A DNA stretch of 64,000 bases from Terriglobia bacterium (GTDB lineage Bacteria; Acidobacteriota; Terriglobia; Bryobacterales; Bryobacteraceae), in NCBI GenBank assembly GCA_020073265.1, contig JAIQFN010000015.1, positions 1-64,000 of the forward strand, read 5' to 3'. The notes below the pieces were generated by a model. That model had not been told where the DNA came from. It saw only the letters and a list, made by a program, of their open reading frames with translations, and made no database searches. Made by a program: the position numbers and the translations under genes. Each line of letters starts with the position of its first letter. Position 1 is the stretch's first letter. Shown piece after piece: positions 8,297 to 18,182 of this stretch.

Positions 8297-9892
8297 GTGG
8301 CCGAGACAGACGTCCAGACCAGCGCAGCCGCGCCGCTCTCGCACGCGGCCTGGCGTCCGGCTGCCAGCCCGATGCTGATCGCCGGCACCGTGATGCTGGC
8401 CACCTTCATGGAGGTGCTCGACACCAGCATCGCCAACGTCGCTCTGCCGCACATCGCCGGCAACCTTTCGGCCAGCATCGATGAGAGCACCTGGGTGCTC
8501 ACTTCCTACCTGATTTCGAACGCCATCGTGCTTCCCATCACCGGCTGGCTGCATACGTTGTTCGGACGCAAGCATTTCTACATGGTCTCCGTGACCATCT
8601 TCACCATCAGCTCGCTGCTGTGCGGTCTCGCGCCCAGCCTGCCTCTGCTCATTCTGTTTCGCGTCTTGCAAGGCTTGGGCGGCGGCGGCCTCCAGCCCAC
8701 TTCGCAGGCCATCCTGGTGGAGAGCTTCGAGCGGCGCCAGCAAGGCATGGCCATGGCGGTGTACGGCATGGGCGTGGTGGTGGCGCCCATCATCGGCCCC
8801 ACCATGGGCGGCTGGATCACCGACAATTTCTCGTGGCGCTGGATCTTCTTCATCAACGTCCCCATCGGCATTCTCTCGCTGGTCATGACGTCGACGCTGA
8901 TCGAAGATCCGCCCTACTTGATTCGCAAAACTTTCAAGCAGGGATTGAAGATCGATTTCATCGGCCTCGGCCTGTTGAGCCTGGGCCTGGGTTTCGGACA
9001 GGTGGTGATGGACAAAGGACAACTGGACGACTGGTTCGGTTCGCCGTTCATCGTCTGGAGCGTGATCATCTCCGCGGCCGGGTTGATCGGCGCTGTGTTT
9101 TGGGAATTGCGTCAAGAGCAGCCCGTGGTCAATCTGCGGCTGTTCAAGAACCTGAACTTCGCGATGGCCACCTTCATGATGTTCGCCCTGGGAGTAGTGC
9201 TCTATGGAACCACCGTTCTGCTTCCGGTAATGGTGCAGAGCCTGATGGGCTACACCGCGCAGTGGGCCGGTTTGGTGCTTTCGCCGGGCGCGATCCTGAC
9301 GCTGTTCGCCATGCCGCTGGTGGGGCGTTTGCTCTCCACCAGGCTGGAACCGCGCTGGCTGGTGATCACCGGACTCATCATTCTCGCCACCGGGATGTAC
9401 CGGTTATCGCAACTGAGCCTCGAAGCCGGATTTGTGACTTTGGTTTTCGCCTGGGCGATCTCGCGCGCCGGTTTACCGTTCCTGTTCGTGCCGATCAATG
9501 TGACCGCGTTCTCGCACGTCGAACGAGAAAAAACCAGCAGCGCCACCGGGTTGCTCAACCTGATGCGCAACCTGGGCGGCAGCGTCGGCATCTCGGTGGT
9601 TACCACTCTGCAGATCCGCTTCGCGCAAGCGCATCAAAACGTCCTGGCCGGACGTATGACGCCGCTCGATCCCAGTTACACCTCCAGGCTGCAACATGTC
9701 GAAACCGCGCTGCGAGCGGCCGGTTCCAATCCGGTCCAGGCGGCGGCGCAGGCCCAGGGCATCCTCTACTACGAACTACAGAAGCAATCGGCAATGCTGG
9801 CGTATGTCGACGTGTTCCGCCTGTTGTGCTGGTTCTGCATTGGAATGATCCCGCTAGTGCTCCTCATGAAAAAGGCCAAGCACTCTAGCTGA
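8297..9892 (+). CDS. DHA2-family MFS drug exporter
   Basis: A 531-residue transporter with about 14 transmembrane helices, as in the EmrB/QacA (DHA2) subfamily of proton-driven drug exporters. Helix 1 contains the family motif LDTSIANVALPHIAGNL, and helix 5 has motif C (APIIGPTMGGWI). Helices follow through to the C-terminus. The start is GTG 8297 with GAGGAAG about eight bases upstream. No EmrA-type membrane fusion gene or TetR regulator is adjacent. Substrate is unknown. It is 50 bases downstream of DUF4159 on the same strand and could share its transcript. Confidence 0.9.
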   Translation: MAETDVQTSAAAPLSHAAWRPAASPMLIAGTVMLATFMEVLDTSIANVALPHIAGNLSASIDESTWVLTSYLISNAIVLPITGWLHTLFGRKHFYMVSVTIFTISSLLCGLAPSLPLLILFRVLQGLGGGGLQPTSQAILVESFERRQQGMAMAVYGMGVVVAPIIGPTMGGWITDNFSWRWIFFINVPIGILSLVMTSTLIEDPPYLIRKTFKQGLKIDFIGLGLLSLGLGFGQVVMDKGQLDDWFGSPFIVWSVIISAAGLIGAVFWELRQEQPVVNLRLFKNLNFAMATFMMFALGVVLYGTTVLLPVMVQSLMGYTAQWAGLVLSPGAILTLFAMPLVGRLLSTRLEPRWLVITGLIILATGMYRLSQLSLEAGFVTLVFAWAISRAGLPFLFVPINVTAFSHVEREKTSSATGLLNLMRNLGGSVGISVVTTLQIRFAQAHQNVLAGRMTPLDPSYTSRLQHVETALRAAGSNPVQAAAQAQGILYYELQKQSAMLAYVDVFRLLCWFCIGMIPLVLLMKKAKHSS

Positions 9893-9957
9893 AAAACCAC
9901 AGCTGACCTCGGTCAAGTGCACGAGTGCCCTTCCGAGCCGCGCGCGTCAGCGAGCGG

Positions 9958-12405
9958 TTATTCATACCGCAAAGCAATCATCGGATCCACGCGCGTGGCT
10001 CGGCGCGCCGGAGCCCAGCAGGCCGCCAGCGTTACGGCGGTCAGCACCACCGCCATGATGACGAACGTGAGCGGATCGAAAGAGCTGATGCCGAACAGCA
10101 GGCCTCGGATCAGACGCGTCAGAACCAGAGCGCCCGCCGCGCCGGTGGCGACACCGATCACGCCCAGCAGCATTCCCTGCCGCAGCACCATCGCGAGCAC
10201 GTCGCGCGGTTGCGCACCCATCGCCATGCGAATGCCGAATTCCGTGGTGCGCTGCGCCACCGAGTAGGAGATCACGCCGTAGATGCCGACCGCGGCCAGC
10301 ACCAGCGCCGTCGCGGAGAACAGAGTCAACAGCAGCGTCAGGAAGCGCGGGCGCGATTCGGCGGCCGACAGCACGTCGTCCATGGTCCGCACCGCCGCCA
10401 CCGGCAGCGACGCGTCCATTTCGCGAATCACCGAGCGCGCGGCGGCAGCCATGCGAACCGGATCGCGGCTCCGCAGCAACACGTACGCCGATCGGAGACT
10501 CGAGCTTTGCTGGTAAGGGATGTACAGCTCGGTGCCGGTGGGCTTGTCCACGCCGGCGTTCTTCACATCCTCGACGACGCCCACCACGGTTCGCCACTCG
10601 CCCTGAAAACTCGGCTTCACGCGGTGGCCGATGGCGCTCTCGCCCGGCCAATACATGCGCGCCATGGTCTGATTCACGATCAGGACGCGCGGAGCGTTGG
10701 AGCCATCGCGGTCGTCGAAGGTGCGGCCTTCGATCAGCCGGATGCCGGCGGTCTCGAAGTAGCGCCGGCCGGCGAACTGATAGAAATCGATGTTCTGGAT
10801 CGGACCGCCCTCACGCTGCACCCAGCCTTCGATCTGCGTGTCGTTGGCGTTCAATCTTCGGTTGGGTGGCAAGCCGGTCATGATACTGGCCGATTCGACG
10901 CCGGGCAGTCCGGCGATGCGCTGCTGGAGATTGGTCCAGAACTGGAGCACGCGGGCGTTCTCGGGATAAGCGGCGTCCGGCAATGCCAGGCGCATGGTGA
11001 GCAGCCCTTCGGGCCGCAGCCCGATGTGGACTTCCTGCAATTTCCAGAAGGCGCGGATCATCAGCCCGGTGCCGATCAACAGCATCAGCGCCAGAGCGAG
11101 TTCGCTCACCACCAAGGCGCGGCGGAAACGATTGGCCGTCACCGAGGCGGTGGTTCGCGAGCCGGTGGCTTTCAAAATGTCGTGCAGATTTCCGGCGATG
11201 GTGTGCGCCAGCGGCGCCAGGCCGAACGCCACGCCGGTGAGGACCGAGACCGCCAGAGTGAACAGCAGCACGGTGACATTCAGACCGATCTCGTTCGAGC
11301 GCGGAATGCTGGCCGCATTGCTGCGTTCGATCAGACGCAGGCCGCCGAAAGCCAGCGCCAGTCCGAGCGCGGCGCCGGCCAGCGACAACATCACTGCCTC
11401 CGTCACGAATTGCCGGCCCAGCCTCCAGGTCGCCGCGCCCATGGCTTTGCGGATGGCGATCTCGCGCTGCCGGGCCTCGGCGCGCGCCAGCAGCAGGTTG
11501 GCGACATTCACGCAGGCGATCAGCAGCACGAACGCCACCGCGCCCAGCAGCATCAGCATCGCGAGGCGCACGCCGCCCACCACTTCATCCTGAAATCCAA
11601 ACATCGTCACATAGTGATCTTTCGGGTTGAAAGCGTGCGTTCTCGGCGCCTGAGCCGCGCCCCATTGCTGGACCAACTGCGTCATCTCGGCGCGCGCCTG
11701 GGGGAGCGAGACGCCCGGCTTCAGGCGCCCGATGATCGACAGGTAATGGCCTCCGCGATTGCCCGGGTTGGCGGGATCGATCTGCAGCGGCGCCCAGATC
11801 TCGGGAGGGTCGGTTTCTCCCGGCGGGAATTCGAACCCCTTCGGCATGACGCCGATGATGGTGCATTTTCGCGCGTCCAGCAGCACGTCGCGTCCAGTCA
11901 CGTGCGGATCGCCGCCAAACGCGCGCTGCCACAACCCGTAGGAGATCACCGCGGTGGCGAGGGCGCCGGGAGCGTCGTCGCGCCGGGTCAGCAATCGTCC
12001 GATGGCGGGCTGGACGCCGAGCGACTCGAGCAGTCCTCCGGTCACCAGCGAAGCCGTCACCCGAATCGGCTCGGTGCTCCCGGCCAAGTTCGCCCCGCCG
12101 TTCACCCATCCTTCTATGGATTCCCAGCTCTTGGCGTACTTCTGGAGATCGAGCCATTCAGGCGGCGACAGCCAGAACTTGCGCAGCCCGCCGCCCGGAA
12201 AACGTGGGAAATCCGAGTAGATCCGCACCAGTTGTCCGGACGCCGCAAAGGGGAGCGACCGAAGCAGCACCGCGTTGACGATGCTGAAGATGGCTGTGGT
12301 GGCACCGATGCCCAGCGCCAGGCAAACAACGGCCGCGAAGGAAAATCCGCGCGAGTTCAGCAACATCCTGATGCCGTACCGAATGTCCTGCCAGAGAGTC
12401 TGCAT
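9958..12405 (-). CDS. MacB/FtsX-type ABC transporter permease
   Basis: An 815-residue permease of the long type abundant in Acidobacteria. It starts [16 protein letters not shown]. One N-terminal helix (about residues 22-47, [20 protein letters not shown]) precedes a large periplasmic MacB-like domain, then two FtsX blocks of three to four helices each. The second ends in the common tail [16 protein letters not shown]. No ATPase gene is beside it, which is usual for these orphan permeases. A PadR regulator, often a neighbour, is also absent. Substrate is unknown; MacB relatives export macrolides, lipoproteins or peptides. Confidence 0.88.
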   Translation of the reverse strand: MQTLWQDIRYGIRMLLNSRGFSFAAVVCLALGIGATTAIFSIVNAVLLRSLPFAASGQLVRIYSDFPRFPGGGLRKFWLSPPEWLDLQKYAKSWESIEGWVNGGANLAGSTEPIRVTASLVTGGLLESLGVQPAIGRLLTRRDDAPGALATAVISYGLWQRAFGGDPHVTGRDVLLDARKCTIIGVMPKGFEFPPGETDPPEIWAPLQIDPANPGNRGGHYLSIIGRLKPGVSLPQARAEMTQLVQQWGAAQAPRTHAFNPKDHYVTMFGFQDEVVGGVRLAMLMLLGAVAFVLLIACVNVANLLLARAEARQREIAIRKAMGAATWRLGRQFVTEAVMLSLAGAALGLALAFGGLRLIERSNAASIPRSNEIGLNVTVLLFTLAVSVLTGVAFGLAPLAHTIAGNLHDILKATGSRTTASVTANRFRRALVVSELALALMLLIGTGLMIRAFWKLQEVHIGLRPEGLLTMRLALPDAAYPENARVLQFWTNLQQRIAGLPGVESASIMTGLPPNRRLNANDTQIEGWVQREGGPIQNIDFYQFAGRRYFETAGIRLIEGRTFDDRDGSNAPRVLIVNQTMARMYWPGESAIGHRVKPSFQGEWRTVVGVVEDVKNAGVDKPTGTELYIPYQQSSSLRSAYVLLRSRDPVRMAAAARSVIREMDASLPVAAVRTMDDVLSAAESRPRFLTLLLTLFSATALVLAAVGIYGVISYSVAQRTTEFGIRMAMGAQPRDVLAMVLRQGMLLGVIGVATGAAGALVLTRLIRGLLFGISSFDPLTFVIMAVVLTAVTLAACWAPARRATRVDPMIALRYE

Positions 12406-12564
12406 CAGAGTCCTTACTTAGACGAACGGGCCTGCCGAAGGTGCCGAACTCTAATACTGAATGTTGGAGTGAAGGTTACAAAAATGAAGTGCCCGGCGCG
12501 AGCACAGGGTTCATGCTGTGGCTCGTTGGCCGGGCGGGAGAGGCGAGGAATTGCTTTCTCTGGT

Positions 12565-12840
12565 TTACTTATCCAACGCGACGCTGTTCTGCCACGTGAT
12601 GTACAACGTGACGAGGGCCAGAACGACTCCAAACGCAACATCCACAACCGTCAACAGCTTGCCCCAATAGTCGATCTTGTCGAGCTTGGTGGCAACCGTA
12701 AACTGTTGGGAGATGGCCGCCTCAGGCGACCCTGATAGGTGGATCAAGTCGTCCTCTTTCAGCGACGTGAACTTTCTGACGAGCGCTAGCGCGATCACGA
12801 ACAAGGTAAGCGCGGCCCAAACGATCCAAAGTGTAAACAT
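12565..12840 (-). CDS. Small two-helix membrane protein, unknown
   Basis: A 91-residue protein from ATG 12840 with AAGGAG eight bases upstream. Two hydrophobic helices (residues 4-20, WIVWAALTLFVIALAL; and about 62-82, LLTVVDVAFGVVLALVTLYI) flank a polar loop (SLKEDDLIHLSGSPEAA). I do not recognise the family. The clear ribosome site and regular topology support a real gene. It precedes the ABC permease on the same strand by 160 bases and follows the small cytochrome gene; a shared role cannot be shown. Confidence 0.6.
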   Translation of the reverse strand: MFTLWIVWAALTLFVIALALVRKFTSLKEDDLIHLSGSPEAAISQQFTVATKLDKIDYWGKLLTVVDVAFGVVLALVTLYITWQNSVALDK

Positions 12841-12947
12841 GGCTTAGTCTCCTTGAGTACCCTTTTCACTTCCAAAAACTCGCTGGGCCAGTGAGCCGCC
12901 GGCCCTATCGACCAGGCCGGGCTCCACCGGTCCAACCTTCCCGTCCC

Positions 12948-13160
12948 CTACTTGCAGCCTTCCAACGAATGGCCATGCTCGGCATAACACTTGCCGATGT
13001 CGTTCAAGTCCTTCTTGCCGGCAGCGGTATGGCAAAACGTGCAGGCTTTTCCCTCTTTCTTCGTGTATTCGGTCTTGGCGAATGAAAACGGCGAATAAAC
13101 TATGAGTCCACCCAAAGCGATGATGGAGGGCACGCTGATCTTCAAAAGTAGCTTTGACAT
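12948..13160 (-). CDS. Small monoheme cytochrome c-like protein
   Basis: A 70-residue secreted protein from ATG 13160: a signal peptide (MSKLLLKISVPSIIALGG, cleavage near SFA) and a single heme site CTFCH near residue 41. The mature part is about 42 residues, too short for a complete class I cytochrome fold. A second histidine or Met ligand could be H62 in AEHGHSLEGCK. The C-terminal cysteine is unpaired. The longer frame to 13250 adds only non-signal sequence and is rejected. It may be a minimal electron carrier or a heme-binding subunit of another complex. Confidence 0.65.
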   Translation of the reverse strand: MSKLLLKISVPSIIALGGLIVYSPFSFAKTEYTKKEGKACTFCHTAAGKKDLNDIGKCYAEHGHSLEGCK

Positions 13161-13395
13161 GGTGTCTTGAGAATCTCCGTCCTGGCATATTGCAATCGAG
13201 AAACCGTCTTGCCGGACAGCCTCATGCCCGTGCAAACCTATAAGATTCATCAGCTTAGAGCCGCGCTACCGGGTTAAATCGCCCATTCGTGGGTGAATAC
13301 TCCCAGTCTTTGAAAGCTTCCGGCCAAAGCTGGGTGCCATCCGATGGATCGCCCGGCTTCGTATAATCGATGAGCGCTCTCGGACTCGCACCGGT

Positions 13396-13980
13396 ATGCT
13401 GTTGCCTATCCTACTTGCCATCCAAGCCATCCGCGGCGACCGGGACCTTATCGAGCGCCTTCAGCGTCGCGACCCTCAGGCGCTGGCCGAGCTTTACGAC
13501 CGTTTCGGGCGCCTGGTGTACTCGCTGATTCTTCGGGTGGTGCGCGATACGGCCATCGCTGAGGACCTGGTGCAGGAGACATTCCTGCGAGTGTGGAACC
13601 GGTCGCAGGGGTTGGACGCTGAACGGGGATCGGTGGGTCCGTGGCTGCTGGCGGTGGCGCGCAATCGCGCGATCGACTACTTGAGATCGGCGGCGGGGCG
13701 CGAGCGCAATGCCGTCGAGTTTGAAGAGACCGATCATCCCGCGCTGTTCTGCGACATGGAGCCGGACATTCTGCGGTCGGACAAAACGCGGCGCGTGAGG
13801 GCGGCCATGGAGAAGCTGGCGCCGAATTATCGGGAAGTGATGCACCTGGCCTACTTCGAAGGATTGTCGCAATCGGAAATGGCCAAGCGGATGGGACAGC
13901 CGCTGGGCACGGTGAAGACCTGGGTGCGCACGGCGCTCAAGAGCCTGCGCGACGAACTCGGCGTGGCGGTGACGTCATGA
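13396..13980 (+). CDS. ECF-family RNA polymerase sigma factor (SigK-like)
   Basis: A 194-residue sigma factor. Region 2 reads LVYSLILRVVRDTAIAEDL then VQETFLRVWN (-10 recognition). Region 4 is a helix-turn-helix (LSQSEMAKRMGQPLGTVKTW, -35 recognition). The size and the following zinc-type anti-sigma gene place it with the SigK/ECF19-like group. Its stop overlaps the anti-sigma start (ATGA), giving coupled translation. The ATG at 13396 has no strong ribosome site, so the start could be slightly different. The target regulon is unknown. Confidence 0.9.
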   Translation: MLLPILLAIQAIRGDRDLIERLQRRDPQALAELYDRFGRLVYSLILRVVRDTAIAEDLVQETFLRVWNRSQGLDAERGSVGPWLLAVARNRAIDYLRSAAGRERNAVEFEETDHPALFCDMEPDILRSDKTRRVRAAMEKLAPNYREVMHLAYFEGLSQSEMAKRMGQPLGTVKTWVRTALKSLRDELGVAVTS

Positions 13981-14753
13981 ACTGCAATGAGCTCCGGGAA
14001 TATTACGAGCTGTTCGCGATCGGCGTGGCCGAGGAGCCGGAGCGCAGCGAGATTCGCGCGCACCTGAATCGGAAGTGCGAGGTCTGTATGGCGGGTGTGA
14101 AGAAGGCGCTCGAAATGGCGGCCATGGTTGGTAGCGCCGCCGATGCAGCCCAGCCTTCGTCGAAACTCAGGCAGCGGATTCTGGCCTCCGCCGGCGTGGA
14201 GACGCGCGGCTTTCGCTGGACGCCGGTGTGGGCCATGGCGACGGCTCTGTCGTTGGCGGGTGCGGTGTATTTCGGAATCCAGGCGCGGCGCGACGCCGGC
14301 GAGACGCAGCGGATTCGCGCCGAGATGGGCCTGCAGAACGATGAAATGCGCGCGCAGGGCGCCGAGATCACGCGACTCACCGAGGCGTTCGCCATTCTGA
14401 ACGGACCGGACACCAAGGAGGCGGCGTTCGGCGGCGCGCGGCCGCGGCCTCCGCGCGGCAAGGTGTTCCTGAATCCCACTCAAGGTGTGCTGCTGATCGC
14501 TTCCAATCTGCCGCCGGCGCCTTTGGGCAAGCTCTACGAGATGTGGGTGATTCCGAGGGGCGGCCGGCCGGTGGCGGCGGGGATGTTCCAATCGCAGCCG
14601 GACGGCAGCGCGATGCACGTGCGGCGCGGCGCGGTGGACGTCGAGTCGACGAACGCAGTCGCGGTGACGGTGGAGAACCAAGCTGGCGCGGATCAGCCCA
14701 CTTCCGAACCGCTCATCGTAGCAGCGGTGCCAAGCGGCGCGAGTCCTCGATAG
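13977..14753 (+). CDS. RskA-like anti-sigma factor
   Basis: A 258-residue membrane anti-sigma factor. The N-terminal zinc-finger-like domain carries HLNRKCEVC (the H-x3-C-x2-C element) and would bind the ECF sigma encoded just upstream. A single transmembrane helix (about residues 80-98, PVWAMATALSLAGAVYFGI) is followed by a short coiled coil (IRAEMGLQNDEMRAQGAEI) and an RskA C-terminal domain (LLIASNLPPAPLGKLYEMWV) outside the membrane. Release of the sigma factor is probably by regulated proteolysis, as in RskA. Its 3' end overlaps the convergent hydrogenase protease gene by 61 bases. Confidence 0.88.
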   Translation: MNCNELREYYELFAIGVAEEPERSEIRAHLNRKCEVCMAGVKKALEMAAMVGSAADAAQPSSKLRQRILASAGVETRGFRWTPVWAMATALSLAGAVYFGIQARRDAGETQRIRAEMGLQNDEMRAQGAEITRLTEAFAILNGPDTKEAAFGGARPRPPRGKVFLNPTQGVLLIASNLPPAPLGKLYEMWVIPRGGRPVAAGMFQSQPDGSAMHVRRGAVDVESTNAVAVTVENQAGADQPTSEPLIVAAVPSGASPR

Positions 14754-15175
14754 CGCGACAGCTCGTTCACGACGCGGTCCACGGCATCGAGCACTTCCGC
14801 GCGGGGTGCGCCGCCGGTATCGAATCCGGACGCCTCGATTCCGTAAACCCGGATGCGGCTGGGCAAGCGGCCCAGCGCGCGGCCCAGTTCGATGGCTTCG
14901 GCGGGGCCGAACGCGTGAGTAGAGCAGCAGTAGCCGGGCGCGCCGGCGGGCTGCGACGCCGGATCCCAAACCGTGATGGTTCCTGGCGGTGCTCCGCTCA
15001 GCATGGCGTCCACCAGAACCACGTCGTCGGCGCCTTGCCAGAGGTCGAGCAAGGCGAAGCCGTCGCCGGAATGCTCCATGGAATCCAGGCCGAGTTCGCG
15101 CAGGCGGCGCGCGACCAGGATACCGGCGGCGTCGTCGGCGCGGTCGGGATTTCCGCAGCCGATGATGCGCATCAT
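14693..15175 (-). CDS. [NiFe] hydrogenase maturation protease (for group 3b)
   Basis: A 160-residue protease of the HycI/HyaD fold, which removes the C-terminal extension of the large subunit after nickel insertion. The N-terminus shows the family signature [17 protein letters not shown] with the conserved Asp. A second metal-binding region follows (VVLVDAMLSG), and histidine lies in CCSTHAFGP. The start ATG at 15175 overlaps the stop of the group 3b large-subunit gene (ATGA), so it is the last gene of that operon and its likely substrate is that subunit. The longer upstream frame has no support. Confidence 0.88.
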   Translation of the reverse strand: MMRIIGCGNPDRADDAAGILVARRLRELGLDSMEHSGDGFALLDLWQGADDVVLVDAMLSGAPPGTITVWDPASQPAGAPGYCCSTHAFGPAEAIELGRALGRLPSRIRVYGIEASGFDTGGAPRAEVLDAVDRVVNELSRYRGLAPLGTAATMSGSEVG

Positions 15176-16485
15176 TCCCGCTCCAGCGTCAATTTCAAAA
15201 AGTGCGTGGCGCAGGAGATGCACGGGTCGTAATTGCGCACGGCCTGCTCGCAGCGCCGCGCGATCTCCTCCACCGGTTGCGAGACGATGGAGGGCACGAA
15301 GTTTCGAAGATCGTCCTCGATGCGCTTCTGGTTCTGCGAAGTGGGCGGCACGATCTTCACCTGGATGATCAGGCCGCGCTCGTCGACCGAGTAGCGGTTG
15401 TACTGGATGCCGCGCGGCGCCTCGGTGATGGAGTAGCCGGTGGCGGGGCGAATCTCAAAGGACGCTCTGGGCGCCGGGGGCGGTTCGTAACTCTGGATGA
15501 TACGCAGCGATTCCTGGATGGCGAACACCACCTCGACGGCCCGCGCCAGGATGCTCTTGAACGGATTCAGGCAGGGCACGCGCAGGCCGCAGTGTTCAGC
15601 CACCTGCCGGGCCACCTCGGGGAGCCGGGAGTAATTCAAATTGAATCGCGCCAGCGGCCCCACGTGATAGGACCCTCGGCCGCGGATCACCGAGTGCAGA
15701 GCGTTGGAGTGTTTGATGTGCTGCTCGACGAAGTAGTCTTCGTACTGGCTGGCGTCGATGTTGAGGCCTTTGTTGGAGACCAGGCGTCCCTCGTTCAGAG
15801 GATAATCCGACGGATGCGACAGGGCCACGAATTCGTAAGTCTGTTCGAAGTCGGGATATTCGAACCCGGCCAGGAACTTCAGCTTGGCGCAGGCGATGTC
15901 CAGCGCCCACTTCAGCTCCTCGGTGAGTTTTTCGAGATCGGCCTTGGCGGGCGTCTTGTAGAAGCCGCCCACGGCCACCGAGACGGGATGAATCTCGCGG
16001 CCGCCCAGCACGGTCATGATTTGGTTGCCGAGCTTTTTCAGCCGCAGCGCTTCGGTGGCTTCCGAGGGATGATCCTTGGCCAGCTCGACAAAATCGCGAT
16101 AGCCGAGAAAATCCGGCGCGTGCAGCATATAGATGTGCAGCACGTGGCTTTCGATCCACTCGCCGGCGTACAGCAGGCGGCGCAACTGGCGCACCATGGG
16201 ATGAATGTTGACGCCCAGGGCGCGCTCGATGGCGTGCACCGACGACATCTGGTAGGCGATGGGGCAGATGCCGCAGATGCGCGCGGTGATGTCGGGCGCT
16301 TCGCTGAAGTGACGGCCCTGGAGCAGCGCTTCGAACAGGCGGGGCGGCTCGAAGATCTTGAGCTTGACGTCCTGGACGCGATCGTTCTTGAGCTTGATGA
16401 ACAGCGCGCCTTCGCCCTCGACGCGCGCCATGTAGTCGACCTTGATGGTGCCGTTCTTTTTCCTGGGTTCGTTGGAGCCGGTCAT
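15172..16485 (-). CDS. Group 3b-type [NiFe] hydrogenase large subunit
   Basis: A 437-residue catalytic subunit from ATG 16485; the frame extending to 17028 is only read-through of the small-subunit region. The proximal nickel motif is [19 protein letters not shown]. The distal motif DPCISCATH lies near the C-terminus, followed by a nine-residue extension (FLKLTLERE) for protease removal after His. With the small subunit, the FAD/NAD(P) subunit and the 4Fe-4S subunit upstream, the set matches cytoplasmic sulfhydrogenase-like group 3b enzymes, which couple H2 and NAD(P)H and may reduce sulfur. The start overlaps the small-subunit stop (ATGA). Confidence 0.92.
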   Translation of the reverse strand: MTGSNEPRKKNGTIKVDYMARVEGEGALFIKLKNDRVQDVKLKIFEPPRLFEALLQGRHFSEAPDITARICGICPIAYQMSSVHAIERALGVNIHPMVRQLRRLLYAGEWIESHVLHIYMLHAPDFLGYRDFVELAKDHPSEATEALRLKKLGNQIMTVLGGREIHPVSVAVGGFYKTPAKADLEKLTEELKWALDIACAKLKFLAGFEYPDFEQTYEFVALSHPSDYPLNEGRLVSNKGLNIDASQYEDYFVEQHIKHSNALHSVIRGRGSYHVGPLARFNLNYSRLPEVARQVAEHCGLRVPCLNPFKSILARAVEVVFAIQESLRIIQSYEPPPAPRASFEIRPATGYSITEAPRGIQYNRYSVDERGLIIQVKIVPPTSQNQKRIEDDLRNFVPSIVSQPVEEIARRCEQAVRNYDPCISCATHFLKLTLERE

Positions 16486-17258
16486 ACCGCGCCCTTTCTT
16501 TCGCTGGCCTGGCGATTCGGCCAAGCCCAGGCGTTGAAGGAGCGGAAGTCGCGCACCACGGTTTCCTGGGCGCGGCCTTCGCGGAGCAGTTGATCGGCCA
16601 GGATCACGGTGTTGGGCGTCTCGGCGGGGCCAAAGCAGCCGTAGCAGCCGCGGCCGAAGCTCGGGCAGATGGCGCCGCAGCCGGCTTGCGTGGCCGGTCC
16701 CAGGCACGCCAGATTCTGCGCCACCGCCACGCACACGTTGCCCTTGCGCTTGCACTCCATGCAGACGCTGTAGGTGGGGATGTTGGGGCGGCGGCCGGCT
16801 AGCGTGGCACTGACCAGCTCGAGCAGTTGATGCTTGCTCACCGGGCAGCCGCGCAGCTCGAAGTCGATGGGGACGTGGTCGGAAATCGGCGTGGACATGC
16901 CCAGCGTTTGGATGTACTCGGGGTGCGCGTAGACTTGCGCGACCCATTGCTTGGAGTCGTGCCAATTGCGCAGCGCCTGGATGCCGCCCGCGGTGGAGCA
17001 AGCGCCGATGGCCACCAGCGTCCGGCACTGCTTGCGGATCTCATGGATGCGGCTGGCGTCGTGGTGGGTGGTGACGGAGCCTTCCACCAGCCCGATGTCG
17101 TAGGGGCCCTTGCGCATGTTGCTGGACATCTCGGGGAAGAATGCGATGTCGACCGCGCCGGCGAGAGCCACCAGCTCGTCTTCGCAATCCAGCAGGCTGA
17201 GCTGGCAGCCGTCGCAGGAGGCGAATTTGAAGACGCCGATCTTCGGCTTGGATTTCAT
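16482..17258 (-). CDS. Group 3b-type [NiFe] hydrogenase small subunit
   Basis: A 258-residue iron-sulfur electron-transfer subunit. It starts [20 protein letters not shown], with the proximal cluster CxxC at the extreme N-terminus and no Tat signal, so it is cytoplasmic. Further cluster cysteines appear in [18 protein letters not shown], a Cys-rich block ([11 protein letters not shown]) and [10 protein letters not shown]. This matches the HydD-type subunit of bidirectional sulfhydrogenases. It is preceded by 69 bases that carry a palindromic REP-like repeat, the only real gap in an otherwise overlapping operon. Confidence 0.9.
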   Translation of the reverse strand: MKSKPKIGVFKFASCDGCQLSLLDCEDELVALAGAVDIAFFPEMSSNMRKGPYDIGLVEGSVTTHHDASRIHEIRKQCRTLVAIGACSTAGGIQALRNWHDSKQWVAQVYAHPEYIQTLGMSTPISDHVPIDFELRGCPVSKHQLLELVSATLAGRRPNIPTYSVCMECKRKGNVCVAVAQNLACLGPATQAGCGAICPSFGRGCYGCFGPAETPNTVILADQLLREGRAQETVVRDFRSFNAWAWPNRQASERKGAV

Positions 17259-17275
17259 CGGGCCCTCCTCGCCAG

Positions 17276-17321
17276 GCGTTCACACGAGTGTGAACGCGGC
17301 ACGCAGGAGTGCGTGCGCCAC
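17276..17321 (-). repeat. REP-like double hairpin, family 1, copy A
   Basis: A 46-base element, read on the minus strand as GTGGC then hairpin GCACGCA-CTCC-TGCGTGC, then hairpin GCGTTCACA-CTCG-TGTGAACGC. It begins six bases after the stop of the HydG-like gene and fills the gap before the small-subunit gene. Two further copies lie at 27998-28043 and 36622-36667. Confidence 0.88.
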
Positions 17322-17327
17322 GATTTC

Positions 17328-18182
17328 TTAGAGCTCATGGCGGCCTCCCATCCAGCGGCGCATCTCGGCGTAACGGAACACCGGACCGTCTTTGCACAGG
17401 AAATAGGGGCCCATCTGGCAATGGCCGCAGAAGCCGACCGCGCATTTCATATTGAGTTCCATCGAGAGGTAAATATTTTCGTCCGCCACCTTTTGGGCGT
17501 CCAGCTCGCGCATGACGAAACGCATCATGATTTCGGGGCCGCAGGTCATGGCCACGGTTTGCTGGGGCCGGAGTTTGACGAAGCGGAAGAACTTGGTGAC
17601 CACGCCGACGTGTCCGCGCCAGCTAGCGCCGCCGGTGTCAACGGTGGTGAGCACCTGTGTGTCCGGCGCGGCGCTCCAGGCTTTCAACTCCTTGGTGAAC
17701 AGCAGCTCCTTGGGGCTGCGGGCTCCGTACAGAATGGTGAAACGTCCGTAGTCGGCTCGATGCCGCAGGATGTGATAGATCACCGGACGCAGCGGCGCGA
17801 GACCGATGCCGCCGGCCACCAGCAGCACATCGCGGCCGCGGGCCGCTTCCACCGGCCAAGGGCTGCCGAATGGTCCGCGCATGCTGATGGTGTCGCCGGG
17901 GCTGCGATTCACCAGTGCGCCGCTGACCGCGCCCACGGAACGGATGGTGTAGACCAGGCGGTCCGGAACGCCCGGATCGCCGCTGACGGAGATGGGCACT
18001 TCGCCGACGCCGTAGCTGTACAGCATGCTGAACTGGCCGGGTTGGAAGGCCGGCAAGCCGCCCGAGTCAACCGGCTCAGTGACCAGGGTGCAGGTGTCGT
18101 GCGTTTCCCGAGCGACGCTAGCGATGCGCACCGCGACGGGCAGCATCGGATCGGACAGGTCGGTGTGAAGGGGAACGCTCAT
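17328..18182 (-). CDS. Hydrogenase FAD/NAD(P)-binding subunit (HydG-like)
   Basis: A 284-residue ferredoxin-reductase-type protein. The FAD-binding barrel includes [16 protein letters not shown] and PISVSGD. The NAD(P)-binding Rossmann part has [19 protein letters not shown] and [10 protein letters not shown]. The C-terminal 2Fe-2S cysteines lie in [20 protein letters not shown], as in dihydroorotate dehydrogenase electron-transfer and sulfhydrogenase gamma subunits. It would pass electrons between NAD(P)H and the iron-sulfur chain of the small subunit. NAD versus NADP preference cannot be read reliably. The start overlaps the stop of the cyclic-nucleotide-domain gene. Confidence 0.88.
   Translation of the reverse strand: MSVPLHTDLSDPMLPVAVRIASVARETHDTCTLVTEPVDSGGLPAFQPGQFSMLYSYGVGEVPISVSGDPGVPDRLVYTIRSVGAVSGALVNRSPGDTISMRGPFGSPWPVEAARGRDVLLVAGGIGLAPLRPVIYHILRHRADYGRFTILYGARSPKELLFTKELKAWSAAPDTQVLTTVDTGGASWRGHVGVVTKFFRFVKLRPQQTVAMTCGPEIMMRFVMRELDAQKVADENIYLSMELNMKCAVGFCGHCQMGPYFLCKDGPVFRYAEMRRWMGGRHEL

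Noticed and set aside
9925-12735. A 936-residue plus-strand open frame
   Set aside because: It is the antisense shadow of the ABC permease; composition is His/Gln/Arg-rich with no domain, while the minus strand gives a complete MacB/FtsX protein.
16482-17028. Extended start for the group 3b large subunit (618 residues)
   Set aside because: The extra 180 residues are an out-of-frame reading of the small-subunit gene; ATG 16485 gives a normal hydrogenase N-terminus.
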